The notes beneath the pieces were generated by a model that worked only from the letters and a program-made list of their open reading frames with translations, ran no database searches and was not told the DNA's origin. Positions 11,953 to 20,801 of a stretch of 64,000 nucleotides of DNA are shown piece after piece (the stretch's first letter is position 1; each line of letters starts with the position of its first letter). The position numbers and the translations under genes were made by a program. Origin of the DNA: Planctomycetota bacterium (GTDB lineage Bacteria; Planctomycetota; GCA-002687715; DRQF01); the NCBI GenBank assembly GCA_020639295.1, contig JACKGY010000003.1, positions 868,001 to 932,000 of the forward strand. The letters run 5' to 3'.

Positions 11953-11982
11953 TTGGGGGAGCGGTCTCCAGTTGCCTATACT
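11953..11982 (+). promoter_or_regulatory. Promoter of nadA
   Basis: TTGGGG, an 18-nt spacer and TATACT precede nadA. TATACT is the closest match to a consensus -10 in the window. The leader is about 30 nt and carries GGGAG at 12007-12011, 8 nt before the ATG. Confidence 0.55.
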
Positions 11983-12019
11983 CGCGAGAATCCACGACCG
12001 GTGATCCGGGAGCCCGACG

Positions 12020-13111
12020 ATGACGATCCAGGCCGAACTGGCGCCACGCTACACCGAGAGTCCCATCGAGGAGACTCGTGCCCTCATCGCCGAGGTCAGG
12101 GCGCGTCTGGGTTCGCGCCTGGTGATCCTGGGCCACCACTACCAGGTCGACGACATCGTCCGCTTCGCCGATTTCACCGGTGACTCCTTCAAGCTGGCGC
12201 GCATGGCCACGAGCCGGCCGGAGGCCGAGTTCATCGTCTTCTGCGGCGTCCACTTCATGGCCGAGTCGGCCGACATCCTCACCGGCGGCGAGAAGATCGT
12301 CGTCCTGCCGGACCTGAATGCCGGCTGTTCGATGGCCGACATGGCCAGCATCGACCAGACCGAGGAGGCCTGGGAGCGCCTGACCGCGATCAACGGGCCG
12401 GACAGCTACCTGCCGATCACCTACATGAACTCCTCCGCGGCGATCAAGGCCTTCGTCGGTCGCCATGGTGGCACGGTCTGCACCTCGTCGAACGCGGCCA
12501 CCGTCTACCGCTGGGCCCTGGCCCAGGACAAGCGCATCCTCTTCCTGCCCGACCAGCACCTCGGTCGCAACGTCGGCTACCAGATGGGCATCCCCCTCGA
12601 GGAGATGAAGCTCTGGAATCCGCTGACCATCGCCGAGGACAACCTCGAGGCGGGCGTCGCCGAGGCCAAGGTCGTCCTCTGGCAGGGACACTGCAGCGTC
12701 CATGGCCGCTTCCTGCCGGAGCACGTCGACGAGGTCCGGGCGAGGATTCCCGGCGTCAAGGTCATCGCGCACCCCGAGTGCAGCTTCGAGGTGGTCCAGA
12801 AGGCCGACGACTCGGGCTCGACCGAGAAGATCATCAAGGCGGTGAGCGAGTCACCCGCCGGCTCCGCCTGGGCCGTGGGCACCGAGGTCAACCTGGTGAG
12901 CCGGCTGGCGGCGGAGAACCCGGACAAGACCGTGGTGAGCCTGTCGGGCATCAGCTGTCTCTGCGCCACGATGTACCGGATCGACCCCCCGCATCTCCTG
13001 TGGGTGCTCGAAGCCCTCGAACGCGGCGAGATCGTCAACCGGATCCAGGTCGATCCGGAGACGGCACGCTGGGCGCGCATCGCGCTCGACCGGATGCTCG
13101 AGCTGGCCTGA
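12020..13111 (+). CDS. nadA: Quinolinate synthase
   Basis: NadA condenses iminoaspartate with dihydroxyacetone phosphate to quinolinate in NAD synthesis, using a [4Fe-4S] cluster. The 363-residue product shows the three-fold pseudo-symmetric family motifs: ILGHHYQVDDI, DLNAGCSMADM (C103), YMNSSAAIKAF, TSSNA, WQGHCSVHGRF (C225), HPECSFEVVQKAD, GTEVNLVSRLA and CLCATMYRI (C313 or C315). C103, C225 and one of the last pair fit the cluster ligands. nadB and nadC are not nearby. The 3' end lies 11 nt from the convergent dehydratase gene. Confidence 0.96.
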   Translation: MTIQAELAPRYTESPIEETRALIAEVRARLGSRLVILGHHYQVDDIVRFADFTGDSFKLARMATSRPEAEFIVFCGVHFMAESADILTGGEKIVVLPDLNAGCSMADMASIDQTEEAWERLTAINGPDSYLPITYMNSSAAIKAFVGRHGGTVCTSSNAATVYRWALAQDKRILFLPDQHLGRNVGYQMGIPLEEMKLWNPLTIAEDNLEAGVAEAKVVLWQGHCSVHGRFLPEHVDEVRARIPGVKVIAHPECSFEVVQKADDSGSTEKIIKAVSESPAGSAWAVGTEVNLVSRLAAENPDKTVVSLSGISCLCATMYRIDPPHLLWVLEALERGEIVNRIQVDPETARWARIALDRMLELA

Positions 13112-13122
13112 GCGCGCCGGAC

Positions 13123-14097
13123 TCAGGAGCGGACGAGACCGGCGAAGTCCTCCGGGGCGATGTTCGCCCCGCTGAGGACCAGGATCACCGGGCCGGCGGG
13201 ACGGAAACGCCCCTCGAGCAGGGCCGCGAGAGGCACCGCGGCGGCCGGCTCCACCATCAGGCGTTCCTCCTTCACCAGCAGGCGCAGGGCGCGCCGGATC
13301 GAGTCCTCCGCCACCTCGGTGACCCCGATGCCGAATTCCCGTACCAGCTCGAAACCGAGCTTGCCCGGCACCGCGGCGCTGAGACCGTCGGCGATCGTCC
13401 GGACCCGGTTGCTGCACAGCCGGCGACCCTCGGCGAGCGAGCGGGCGAGCGAGCCGTTGCCGGCCGGCTGACAGGCCTGGACCCGGGCCGGGTGCCCGGC
13501 TCGATCGAGGCCGAGCGCGACGCCCGCGACCAGGCCCGCCCCGCTGGCCGGCACCATGATGGTGGCCGTCTCCGGCACCTCGCGGGCCAGTTCGAGTCCC
13601 AGGGTCGCGTCACCTGCGATGCTGTCCTCGCCGTCGTGGGGATGGAGAGGCAGGCGTCCCTTCTTCTCGATCAGCGCCCGCACCCGTTCCTCGCGGGCCG
13701 CGTAGTCGTCCGCGCAGCGGAGGATCTCGGCGCCGAGCGCCTCGGCGACCCGGGTCTTGTGGGTCGAGGCGGAAGGCATCATCACCAGCTTGAGAGGGAG
13801 ACCGACGCCGCGCGCGGCCCAGGCGGCGGCGATGCCGAAGTTGCCGCTCGAGGAGGTGACGAAGCCGGGCACCGGACCACGCTCGAGCGCGGCCAGGACC
13901 GAGTTCAGGGCCGGTCTTGCCTTGAAGGAGCCGGTCGTCTGCAGGTTCTCGAGCTTCAGGCCCAGCTCGAAGCCGAGGGCTTCGCCGAGCGCGGGCGACC
14001 ACAGCAAGGGCGTGCGCCGCAGCCGCCCCTCGAGTCGGCCGGCCGCACGGTCGACCGCCGCGAGGAGCTCGGGGCGGCGTTCCGCGGTGGAGGTCAC
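13123..14097 (-). CDS. PLP-dependent threonine/serine dehydratase-like enzyme
   Basis: A fold-type II PLP enzyme of 324 residues with the Schiff-base lysine K59 in TTGSFKARPA, matching threonine dehydratase and serine racemase. The phosphate-binding loop reads ASGAGLVAG instead of the usual GGGGL, and the cofactor asparagine loop reads SSSGNFG instead of SxGNHG, so the substrate is uncertain. There is no C-terminal ACT-like domain, so it is more like catabolic TdcB than feedback-controlled IlvA. The start is a GTG whose last bases overlap the stop of the upstream FKBP gene (GTGA, 14094-14097), implying translational coupling. Confidence 0.8.
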   Translation of the reverse strand: MTSTAERRPELLAAVDRAAGRLEGRLRRTPLLWSPALGEALGFELGLKLENLQTTGSFKARPALNSVLAALERGPVPGFVTSSSGNFGIAAAWAARGVGLPLKLVMMPSASTHKTRVAEALGAEILRCADDYAAREERVRALIEKKGRLPLHPHDGEDSIAGDATLGLELAREVPETATIMVPASGAGLVAGVALGLDRAGHPARVQACQPAGNGSLARSLAEGRRLCSNRVRTIADGLSAAVPGKLGFELVREFGIGVTEVAEDSIRRALRLLVKEERLMVEPAAAVPLAALLEGRFRPAGPVILVLSGANIAPEDFAGLVRS

Positions 14098-15563
14098 TTG
14101 CCGGCGCCGTCCTTCCCGGCCTCGCCGTCGCCCTCTTCCGTGCCCTGCGCCTTGTCCTTGCGCTTGCCCTTGCCCTTCTTCTTGCGGTCCTTGGGCAATT
14201 CGCCGGCCTCGAGCTTGCGCTGGAGGTTGCGCGGATTCCGGGTGGGCAAGGCCTCGGGGAAGAGCTCGAGCTGGAGCAGGATGTCGGTGTTCGGCCCGAC
14301 GCCGACGCGTCCGGTCGGTCCCCAGGCCAGTTCGGCCGGGATCCGGGCGCGGATCATGCCACCCGGTGCGATCTTGGCCAGCGCCTGACGCATGCCGGCG
14401 ATCAAGCCGACCTGGCTGAAGTTGTTGGTGATGCCGCGCGTGTAGCTGGCCTCGATCAGCTGCCCTTCGGGCAGCGTGAAGTAGGCGTAGTGGATGTGGG
14501 CCCGCTCGTCGGGCTGCAGGGTCTCGCCGATGCCCGGCCGGATGATCCGATACTCGAAGCCGTTGGCGTCCTTCTTCATCTCGGCATCGCCCGGTTCGCG
14601 GAAGGGAGCGATGTCTCGGGGCATCATGTCGATGAAGACGTACTGGCCGTCCGGATCGACGATCGCGAGCACCTCGCCGCGGAAGATCGCCTTCAGGGGC
14701 AGCCGCAGGAGGTAGTGCCCTCCCGGGCGAGAGATCCGGCCGACGGTGTTGAAGACCTCCAGGCCGAGCCGACCGACCTGACCGCCCATGGGAGCCTTGT
14801 CGGCGAACAGCGACGAATCGATGATGTTGCCCCACTCGTCGCGCATGACGTAGTCGAAGGCGACCGCCGCCTGATCGCCGGCCATGTCGCCTTGGCCATC
14901 CACCAGGATCATGTAGGCCGGAGCCGGCATGCCCTCCTCCGCCTCGCCCACCTTGTTGGCCTTGGCTTCGTCCCAGGCGACGAAGGGCGGGATGTCGGTG
15001 TGGCTGGTCACCTCGAGGACCTGCAGGGCGTAGATCAGATCGGCATCGGGGGGCACGCGGCCGCGAAGGCCCTTCTTGCCGAAGGCCATGCGGGCCGGCA
15101 CGTCGATGCGCACCTTGTCGCCCGGGCGCAGATTCGGCATCACGACGTTCAGACCGCGGACGAAGGCACCGGTATCGAAGGTCTCCGGGTTCGGAGCGAT
15201 GCCCTCGCGACGCCGGGAGGAGCTGATCTCGGTGCCGTCCTTCGCCAACCAGACGGTCATGTGGGCGCGGACCCGATCGCCGATCACGAGGGTCGGCAGG
15301 TCGGTCTTCTCGTTCCGCTTCAGGAAGGACCAGACCACGCCGGTCGCCTCGTCCTGGTGCCTGGACTTCTCGTCGTGCTTCGGGATGACCAGATCGAGGT
15401 GGGCCTCGATCTCCTCCTGGCTCCGGACCTTGCCGCGCGGGTTCTTGGCCTCGTCTTGCGACGAGGGCCTCGAGCTCGGCCGGGAATCCGGGTCGACCTG
15501 AGCCGGAAGGCAGGTCGCGACGGCGAGAAGGAGGGTCGACAGCAGGAGCAGCGAGCGGATCAT
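14094..15563 (-). CDS. Exported protein with FKBP-type domains in tandem
   Basis: FKBP proteins catalyse prolyl cis-trans isomerisation and assist folding. The 489-residue product starts with a signal sequence (MIRSLLLLSTLLLAVATCLPAQ); the cysteine there does not make a good lipobox. A clear FKBP-like domain is GDRVRAHMTVWL through PPDADLIYALQVLEV (about residues 95-185), and a second is at about 350-450 (ERAHIHYAYF through VGPNTDILLQLELF). The segment between (AAVAFDYVM through GQYVFIDMMP) looks like a third, diverged copy. The tail is lysine-rich (KDRKKKGKGKRKDK). ATG 15563 has AGGAAG upstream. Probably periplasmic; its coupling to a cytoplasmic dehydratase is unexplained. Confidence 0.75.
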   Translation of the reverse strand: MIRSLLLLSTLLLAVATCLPAQVDPDSRPSSRPSSQDEAKNPRGKVRSQEEIEAHLDLVIPKHDEKSRHQDEATGVVWSFLKRNEKTDLPTLVIGDRVRAHMTVWLAKDGTEISSSRRREGIAPNPETFDTGAFVRGLNVVMPNLRPGDKVRIDVPARMAFGKKGLRGRVPPDADLIYALQVLEVTSHTDIPPFVAWDEAKANKVGEAEEGMPAPAYMILVDGQGDMAGDQAAVAFDYVMRDEWGNIIDSSLFADKAPMGGQVGRLGLEVFNTVGRISRPGGHYLLRLPLKAIFRGEVLAIVDPDGQYVFIDMMPRDIAPFREPGDAEMKKDANGFEYRIIRPGIGETLQPDERAHIHYAYFTLPEGQLIEASYTRGITNNFSQVGLIAGMRQALAKIAPGGMIRARIPAELAWGPTGRVGVGPNTDILLQLELFPEALPTRNPRNLQRKLEAGELPKDRKKKGKGKRKDKAQGTEEGDGEAGKDGAGK

Positions 15564-15658
15564 CGGCTTCCTTTCGTGACGACCGCGACCACGGTGGCGA
15601 AGCCGGGGACGACGCCCCGGAGACGGTGTTCGACGGTCTTCTGGTTCGACGGCGGCGT

Positions 15659-15664
15659 AGCTTA
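15659..15664 (-). promoter_or_regulatory. -10 element of the FKBP gene
   Basis: TAAGCT on the minus strand lies about 95 nt upstream of the FKBP start, in the 170-bp divergent region shared with the inositol-phosphatase-like gene. No strong -35 is visible. Confidence 0.35.
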
Positions 15665-15721
15665 ACATCGGGACCGCTGCGCTCGAAGTGATTCCCGAGC
15701 GCCGGAATCGACGGTCCGAGC

Positions 15722-15727
15722 GAGAAT
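15722..15727 (+). promoter_or_regulatory. Weak -10 element, leaderless position
   Basis: GAGAAT lies exactly 6 nt before the ATG of the inositol-phosphatase-family gene. It misses the first consensus T, but the spacing equals that of the better leaderless candidates and the gene has no Shine-Dalgarno (the bases before ATG are TTTACCC). Confidence 0.3.
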
Positions 15728-15733
15728 TTACCC

Positions 15734-16723
15734 ATGGCCGAGGATCGACTCATCGAGGGTCTCGCAGCCCTCCAGGACGCCATCCGGGACCGCGTGCTCG
15801 CCGCGCGCGCCGGTCGCCCCAGCGAAGAGCTGGCCCGCGTCGTGCGCGAGGAGGTGGACGACCAGATCTTCGAGATCGACCGCATCGCCGAACAGGATCT
15901 GCTCGCCCTGGTCGAGCGCTGCTGCCACGGTTTCGGTCGGCTCAAGGTGACCGCCGAAGGGCTGGCCGAGGAGGCGGTGCTCGCCACCGGCGGCCCCGGT
16001 CGCCACCACCTGATCCTCGATCCGGTCGACGGCTCGCGCCTTCTGGCCTGGGACAAGCGATCCGCCTTCGTCCTTTCCGGCCTGGCGCCGGACCGCGGCG
16101 ACGAGGAAACCCTGGAGGACATCTTCCTCGCCGTCCAGACCGAGATCCCGACCACGCGGTCGCATCTCGCCGATCGCCTGGTGGCGCGCAAGGGCGGCGG
16201 CTGCCTGGGTACGACCCTCGACCTCGATCGGGGCACGACGACCGACTTCCGCCCGCGGAGCTCCGCGGCGCCCACGGCCGCCGGTGGCTTCGGCTCGGTC
16301 CTCCGCTACTTCGCGCCCGGCCGCGAACTGCTGGCCCGGATCGACGACCGCCTGGTCGCGGCCGCGCTGCCCGGGCCCCGGCCACGCCTGTTCGAGGATC
16401 CCTACCTCGCGACCGGCGGCATCTTCCACCAGATCGCCACCGGCCGCGACCGGTTCGCCGCCGACCTGAGGCCGCGGGTCGCCGCGGTTCTCGAGGCCCG
16501 GGGCGAGACGCCGCCGCTCTGCAGCCACCCCTACGATCTGGCAACCCACCTGATCGCCCGCGAGGCCGGCGCGATCGTGACCTCGGACCGTGGTGGTCCC
16601 CTTCGTCAGCCGCTCGACCGCAGCGGACGGGTCGGCTATCTGGTCTGGGCGAACGAGAACATCCGCGCCGCCCTGGAACCGCTGCTCCTGGCCATCGCGG
16701 CCGAGGTTCTCGGCGAGGGCTGA
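15734..16723 (+). CDS. Inositol monophosphatase-superfamily protein
   Basis: The 329-residue product carries the metal-binding signature LDPVDGSR (95-102), the DPxDGT/S motif of the lithium-sensitive phosphatase superfamily (IMPase, FBPase, CysQ), and a C-terminal SHPYDLATHLIAREAGAIVTS stretch corresponding to motif B, where WDxAAG is usual. The substitution PYDLAT for WDxAAG and about 60 extra residues compared with classic SuhB make the substrate uncertain. It sits upstream of the NADH dehydrogenase gene with a 49-nt gap that contains a separate promoter. Confidence 0.75.
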   Translation: MAEDRLIEGLAALQDAIRDRVLAARAGRPSEELARVVREEVDDQIFEIDRIAEQDLLALVERCCHGFGRLKVTAEGLAEEAVLATGGPGRHHLILDPVDGSRLLAWDKRSAFVLSGLAPDRGDEETLEDIFLAVQTEIPTTRSHLADRLVARKGGGCLGTTLDLDRGTTTDFRPRSSAAPTAAGGFGSVLRYFAPGRELLARIDDRLVAAALPGPRPRLFEDPYLATGGIFHQIATGRDRFAADLRPRVAAVLEARGETPPLCSHPYDLATHLIAREAGAIVTSDRGGPLRQPLDRSGRVGYLVWANENIRAALEPLLLAIAAEVLGEG

Positions 16724-16745
16724 TGCGGGCGCCGCGGCCATCCGT

Positions 16746-16751
16746 TATCAT
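16746..16751 (+). promoter_or_regulatory. -10 element of the NADH dehydrogenase gene
   Basis: TATCAT precedes a long purine-rich Shine-Dalgarno (GGAGGAGAAG, 16760-16769) and the TTG start at 16773. The leader would be about 15 nt. Confidence 0.4.
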
Positions 16752-16772
16752 CCGCGCCCGGAGGAGAAGCCC

Positions 16773-18356
16773 TTGGCCAAGAGAATCGTGATCCTCGGTG
16801 GCGGCTTCGCGGGCGTCAAATGCGCCCGCGTGCTCGCCGGCAAGCTCGACCGCGCCAGCCATGAAGTGGTCATCTTCAACCGCGAGAACCACATGGTCTT
16901 CCACCCCATGCTGGCGGAGGTGGCCGGTGGCTCGCTGAACCCGGACGCGGTCGCGGCGCCGCTGCGCCAGCTCCTGCCCCGGGTCTGGTGCCGCACCGAG
17001 GAGGTGCTGGGTGTCGATATCGAAGCGCGGCTGATCCGCTATCGCGCGCATGACGAGCGCGAGGCGACGCTCAGCTACGACGAACTCGTGGTCGCCTGCG
17101 GCAGCGACGTCAATCTCGGGGTCATGCCCGGGATGGCGGATCACGCCTTCCCGCTCAAGACCGTCGGTGATGCCGTCGCCCTGCGGGCCCAGGTGATGCA
17201 GCAGCTCGAGAAGGCGGAGGTCTGCGACGACGAGGCCACCCGCCGCTGGTACCTGAGCTTCATCGTCGTCGGCGGTGGCTACAGCGGAGTCGAGGCCGCC
17301 GGCGAGATCAACGACCTCGCCCGATCCTCGCGCCGCTTCTTCAAGAACATCCGCGCCGAGGACATCAGCGTCCACATCATCCACTCCCGCGACCAGCTCC
17401 TGCCCGAGATCGGCGAGAAGCTGCGCCAGTTCACCCGCGATCGGATGGAGCGCGCCGGCATCGACGTGGTCCTCGAGGCCCGGGTCGCCATGGCCACGGC
17501 CCGGGGCGTGGTGCTCCAGGACGGCCGAACCATCGAGGGCGGCACGATCGTCTGCACGATCGGCACCGCGCCCTCGGCCGTGGTCCAGCACATGGCCGTG
17601 GCGAAGGACCGCGGGCGCCTGCTCACGCAGGCCGACATGCGCGTCCAGGATCAGGACGACATCTGGGCGATCGGCGACTGCGCCATCGTGATCAACGAAC
17701 TCGACGGCAAGCCCTCGCCGCCCACCGGCCAGTTCGCCGAACGTCAGGGCAAGCAGGCGGCGCTGAACATCCTCCGCAAGCAGCGCGGCGAGCCGACCCG
17801 CCCCTTCCGCTTCAAGCCGGTCGGGCAGCTCTGTGCGATCGGCGGTCACAAGGCCGTGGCCGAGATCCTCGGTCTGCGCATCTCGGGCTTCGTCGCCTGG
17901 TTCCTGTGGCGCACCATCTACCTGATGAAGCTGCCCAGCTGGTCGCGACGCATCAAGGCGGGCTTCGACTGGGGCTGGCAGATCTTCTTCTCCCGCGATC
18001 TCTCGCACCTGAAGGCGGACACGACCTCGAGGGTGTCGCGGGCCTACTACCGCGCCGGCGACCTGATCTTCGCCCAGGGCGATCCGGCGACGGACTTCTA
18101 CGTGCTCGAGAAGGGTGAGGTCGACGTCCTGCGCCGCGATGCCTCGGGCGCGGAGACCAAGTTGGCGCGACTCGGGCCCGGCGACTTCTTCGGCGAGATG
18201 GCCCTGCTGACCAACAACCCGCGCAACGCGGACGTGCGCGCGGCGACCGACGTCGAGGTGGTGGTGATGGGGCGGAACGTCTTCAGCCGGATCTCCGAGT
18301 CGATGGCGCCGCTGAAGGAGGTCCTGGTCAAGGCGATGCGGGAGCGCGCCGACTGA
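16773..18356 (+). CDS. Type II NADH dehydrogenase fused to a cyclic-nucleotide-binding domain
   Basis: Residues 1-410 are a non-proton-pumping NADH:quinone oxidoreductase: FAD loop ILGGGFAG (7-14), NADH loop VVGGGYSG (165-172), WAIGDCA (298-304) near the FAD, and a C-terminal amphipathic/hydrophobic stretch (ISGFVAWFLWRTIYLMKLP) for membrane attachment. Residues 420-505 are a CAP-type cyclic-nucleotide-binding domain with the phosphate cassette FFGEMALLTNNPRNADV, keeping the key Glu (475) and Arg (484). The fusion suggests direct control of respiration by cAMP or cGMP. The TTG start is chosen for its excellent Shine-Dalgarno and because the frame upstream belongs to the previous gene's region. 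It is convergent with the adenylate cyclase gene. Confidence 0.9.
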   Translation: MAKRIVILGGGFAGVKCARVLAGKLDRASHEVVIFNRENHMVFHPMLAEVAGGSLNPDAVAAPLRQLLPRVWCRTEEVLGVDIEARLIRYRAHDEREATLSYDELVVACGSDVNLGVMPGMADHAFPLKTVGDAVALRAQVMQQLEKAEVCDDEATRRWYLSFIVVGGGYSGVEAAGEINDLARSSRRFFKNIRAEDISVHIIHSRDQLLPEIGEKLRQFTRDRMERAGIDVVLEARVAMATARGVVLQDGRTIEGGTIVCTIGTAPSAVVQHMAVAKDRGRLLTQADMRVQDQDDIWAIGDCAIVINELDGKPSPPTGQFAERQGKQAALNILRKQRGEPTRPFRFKPVGQLCAIGGHKAVAEILGLRISGFVAWFLWRTIYLMKLPSWSRRIKAGFDWGWQIFFSRDLSHLKADTTSRVSRAYYRAGDLIFAQGDPATDFYVLEKGEVDVLRRDASGAETKLARLGPGDFFGEMALLTNNPRNADVRAATDVEVVVMGRNVFSRISESMAPLKEVLVKAMRERAD

Positions 18357-18409
18357 CCGGAAGGCGATGAGGCGCGCGCCGCCGGGCTTCGGGGCACGCG
18401 TCAGCACGA

Positions 18410-18427
18410 CCCGGCACCGGCGCCGGG
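18410..18427. terminator. Possible bidirectional hairpin between convergent genes
   Basis: CCCGGC and GCCGGG form a 6-bp stem with a 6-nt loop in the 98-bp gap between the NADH dehydrogenase and cyclase stop codons. There is no T-tract, so this is weak support for termination. Confidence 0.25.
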
Positions 18428-18454
18428 AGCGGCCGGTCCGCCCCGGAACTCGGG

Positions 18455-20077
18455 TCAACGCAGCGCGATGACCTCGAAGGCCTCGATCTCCATCTCCTTG
18501 CCCTTGAGCGCCCGGAGGCCGAGGCTCCGGCAGTCCACGGCGTCCTTCACCAGCTCCCAGGTGCTGCGCCCGATGACCACCATGCCCGGCTCGGCCACCG
18601 AGGACTCGAGCCGGCTGGCCACGTTGACCGCGTCGCCGATGACGGTGTAGTTGCGACGCGAGGGCGAACCGATGTCGCCGACGATGACCGGACCGGTATT
18701 GATGCCGATCCGCATGCGCACCGGGCTGCGGGCCCCGATCTGCTCGTTGAAACGCGCCAGGGCCACCAGCATGTCCAATCCCGCCCGCACCGCCCTCAGG
18801 GCGTGGTCCGGCTGGTCGAGCGGCGCGCCGAAGAAGGCCATCATGCCGTCGCCCATGAACTTGTCGAGCGTGCCCTCGTGGGCGAAGACGGCGTCGGTGA
18901 GCTTCTCGAAGATGCCGTTGAGGAGCTGCGCCACCTCGGTCGGTTCCAGCTTCTCCGACATCGAGGTGAAGCCGGAGAGGTCGGAGAAGATGACCGTCGC
19001 CACCTTCTCCTCGGCCATCATGTCGCCGACCGAGACCTGGGCGGCATCGAGCGCGCCCTGGACGATGCGATCGACCACCGCCGGCGAGTTGTACATCGCC
19101 AGGCGGCTGCGGATGCGCTGCTCGCGATCGTAGCGATCGCGAAGCCGGGTCTGCTCGACGGCGATCGCCGAGAAGATGCCGAAGGTGGACAGCAGCCGCA
19201 GCTGGTCCTCGGTGAAGCGGTTGCGCGGATCGCGGTTGTCGACGTAGATCACGCCGCTGACCCGACCCTCGTTGTACATCGGAGCGCACATCGCCGACTT
19301 GATGTTGAGGGCGAGGATGCTGGCCTCGGCGCCGAAGCGGGCATCGGAACCGGCGTCGCCCACGATCACCGCCTGCTTCTGGCTGATCGCCTCCTGGGCG
19401 ATCGAGTGGCTGATCGCCATCAGCTCGCCGCCCTGGCGGATCGATCGGAAGCTGCGCGGCTGGAGACCTCCGGCCTCGTCGAGCAACGCGATGCAGGCCC
19501 TCTCGACCGGCAGGTTGCGGAAGATCAGGTCGAGCACCTTGGCGAAGATGTCGTCCAGGTTCTCGCTCGAGAGCAGGGCCTGCGCCGCCTGATTGAACAG
19601 TCCCACGGCCCAGGCCGCGGCGGTCAGGCTGCTCTGCGAGGACGTCGCCCGGCTGTCGGGCGGACTCGAGATGCTCGAGATCAACGACAGCTCCGCCATG
19701 TCGAAGACGGCGGTCTTGTTGGCCGGCGTGGCGGAACGATCGACCACCACCTGGCTGGCGCCGGATGCGGCCGGATTCTTCAGCGAGAAGGTGACCCTGA
19801 GCTCGCCGAAGGTGAGGACGTCGCCCTGGCGCAGCTCCGACTTGGTGACCGGCTGATCGTTGAGCAGGGTGCCGTTGGCGCTGCCCATGTCGAAGACGAC
19901 CCAGTGGTCGCCGTCGCGGTAGATGGTGGCGTGCTGGCGGGAGATCCTCTCCTCGGGGATCACCAGATCGCAGGAGGGTGAGCGACCGATGACGACCCGC
20001 TCACGGTCGACCGGAACCGACTGTTCCCGACCGGCAAGCGTGTAGCGGAGGATGTAGCCGTTGGTGGCCGCGCTCAT
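18455..20077 (-). CDS. FHA-GAF-class III adenylate cyclase
   Basis: The 540-residue protein has an N-terminal FHA domain (GRSPSCDLVI, SRQH at 46-49, NGT at 68-70) that would bind phosphothreonine, a GAF domain (about 155-315) and a class III cyclase domain (about 355-540). Catalytic residues are intact: metal aspartates D366 (FSDLSGF) and D410 (KFMGDG), transition-state N485 and R489 (NVASR). K406 and D482 are the adenine-selecting pair, so cAMP is the likely product. No transmembrane segment is seen. The start at MSAATNGYILRYT is chosen because upstream residues are basic and unlike FHA; the Shine-Dalgarno is poor. It is convergent with a protein bearing a cyclic-nucleotide-binding domain. 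Confidence 0.92.
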   Translation of the reverse strand: MSAATNGYILRYTLAGREQSVPVDRERVVIGRSPSCDLVIPEERISRQHATIYRDGDHWVVFDMGSANGTLLNDQPVTKSELRQGDVLTFGELRVTFSLKNPAASGASQVVVDRSATPANKTAVFDMAELSLISSISSPPDSRATSSQSSLTAAAWAVGLFNQAAQALLSSENLDDIFAKVLDLIFRNLPVERACIALLDEAGGLQPRSFRSIRQGGELMAISHSIAQEAISQKQAVIVGDAGSDARFGAEASILALNIKSAMCAPMYNEGRVSGVIYVDNRDPRNRFTEDQLRLLSTFGIFSAIAVEQTRLRDRYDREQRIRSRLAMYNSPAVVDRIVQGALDAAQVSVGDMMAEEKVATVIFSDLSGFTSMSEKLEPTEVAQLLNGIFEKLTDAVFAHEGTLDKFMGDGMMAFFGAPLDQPDHALRAVRAGLDMLVALARFNEQIGARSPVRMRIGINTGPVIVGDIGSPSRRNYTVIGDAVNVASRLESSVAEPGMVVIGRSTWELVKDAVDCRSLGLRALKGKEMEIEAFEVIALR

Positions 20078-20207
20078 GGAATGATCCCGCAGGCTTCGAT
20101 GTCGCCGAACATAAGTCATACCGGGTCTTCGATCAACGGCCGAGCGCGCGACCACCGGACGGGAGGTCGACCACGGGACCGGTTTCGCCTCCGTCCATCC
20201 CGGACGT

Positions 20208-20213
20208 TAGGAT
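20208..20213 (+). promoter_or_regulatory. -10 element, leaderless type
   Basis: TAGGAT is followed by six bases (CTCGGC) and the ATG of the Lon-domain gene, which has no Shine-Dalgarno. The -35 region is weak (TTTCGC). Confidence 0.5.
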
Positions 20214-20219
20214 CTCGGC

Positions 20220-20792
20220 ATGATCGTCCCCCTGTTCCCGCTTCGCGGCATCTTCCTCTACCCCGGCGCCGTGTTGCCGCTGATGATCTTCGAGCCCCGC
20301 TACCGGCAGATGGTGGAGGATCTCCTGGACACGGCCGGCCGGCTGGTGATCGCCACGACGGTCGGCGACCAGGACCCGGGCTTCACGCTCGACTTCCTGC
20401 CTCGGGTCCACCCCGTCGCGGGCCTGGGCGAGATCGCCGGTCACGAGCGCCTGCCCGACGGTCGCTTCCTGATCGCGGTCTACGGCCTGGATCGGGTGCA
20501 GATCGAGGAACTGCCCAGCGATCGACTCTACCGCCAGGTCGAGGCGACGCCGCTCGAGGAGCGCGGCCTCGCGGCGCGCGACGAGCCGGTCGTCCGCGGC
20601 CGGCTCGAGACCCTCCTGAGAGAGCGTGGTGGGGAAGCGCTGCGGATACCCGGGGACTTCCCGACCGAGCGCCTGATCGACGTCCTGATGATGCAATCCA
20701 GCGCCACGCCCGACGAGATCGCCCGGGTCTACGGCCTGTCCGACATCGCCGAGCGGGCCGAAGCCGCGCTCGGGCACTTCACCTCACCCTAG
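20220..20792 (+). CDS. Lon protease substrate-binding-domain protein
   Basis: The 190-residue protein matches the N-terminal (PUA-like) domain of Lon without ATPase or protease parts: it begins PLFPLRGIFLYPGAVLPLMIFEPRYRQMV, typical of stand-alone LonN/YcaI-type proteins, and ends with a helical bundle-like stretch. These proteins are thought to bind proteins or peptides, but their role is not well defined. It is the first gene of a tight same-strand set with osmC-like and RmlD-like genes (gap of 9 nt, then a 4-nt overlap). Confidence 0.85.
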   Translation: MIVPLFPLRGIFLYPGAVLPLMIFEPRYRQMVEDLLDTAGRLVIATTVGDQDPGFTLDFLPRVHPVAGLGEIAGHERLPDGRFLIAVYGLDRVQIEELPSDRLYRQVEATPLEERGLAARDEPVVRGRLETLLRERGGEALRIPGDFPTERLIDVLMMQSSATPDEIARVYGLSDIAERAEAALGHFTSP

Positions 20793-20801
20793 GAGCGGAC
20801 C

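Noticed and set aside
13123..16275. A 1050-residue minus-strand frame that includes the dehydratase
   Set aside because: Only its last 324 residues match a protein family. The rest is the wrong-frame reading of the FKBP and phosphatase genes.
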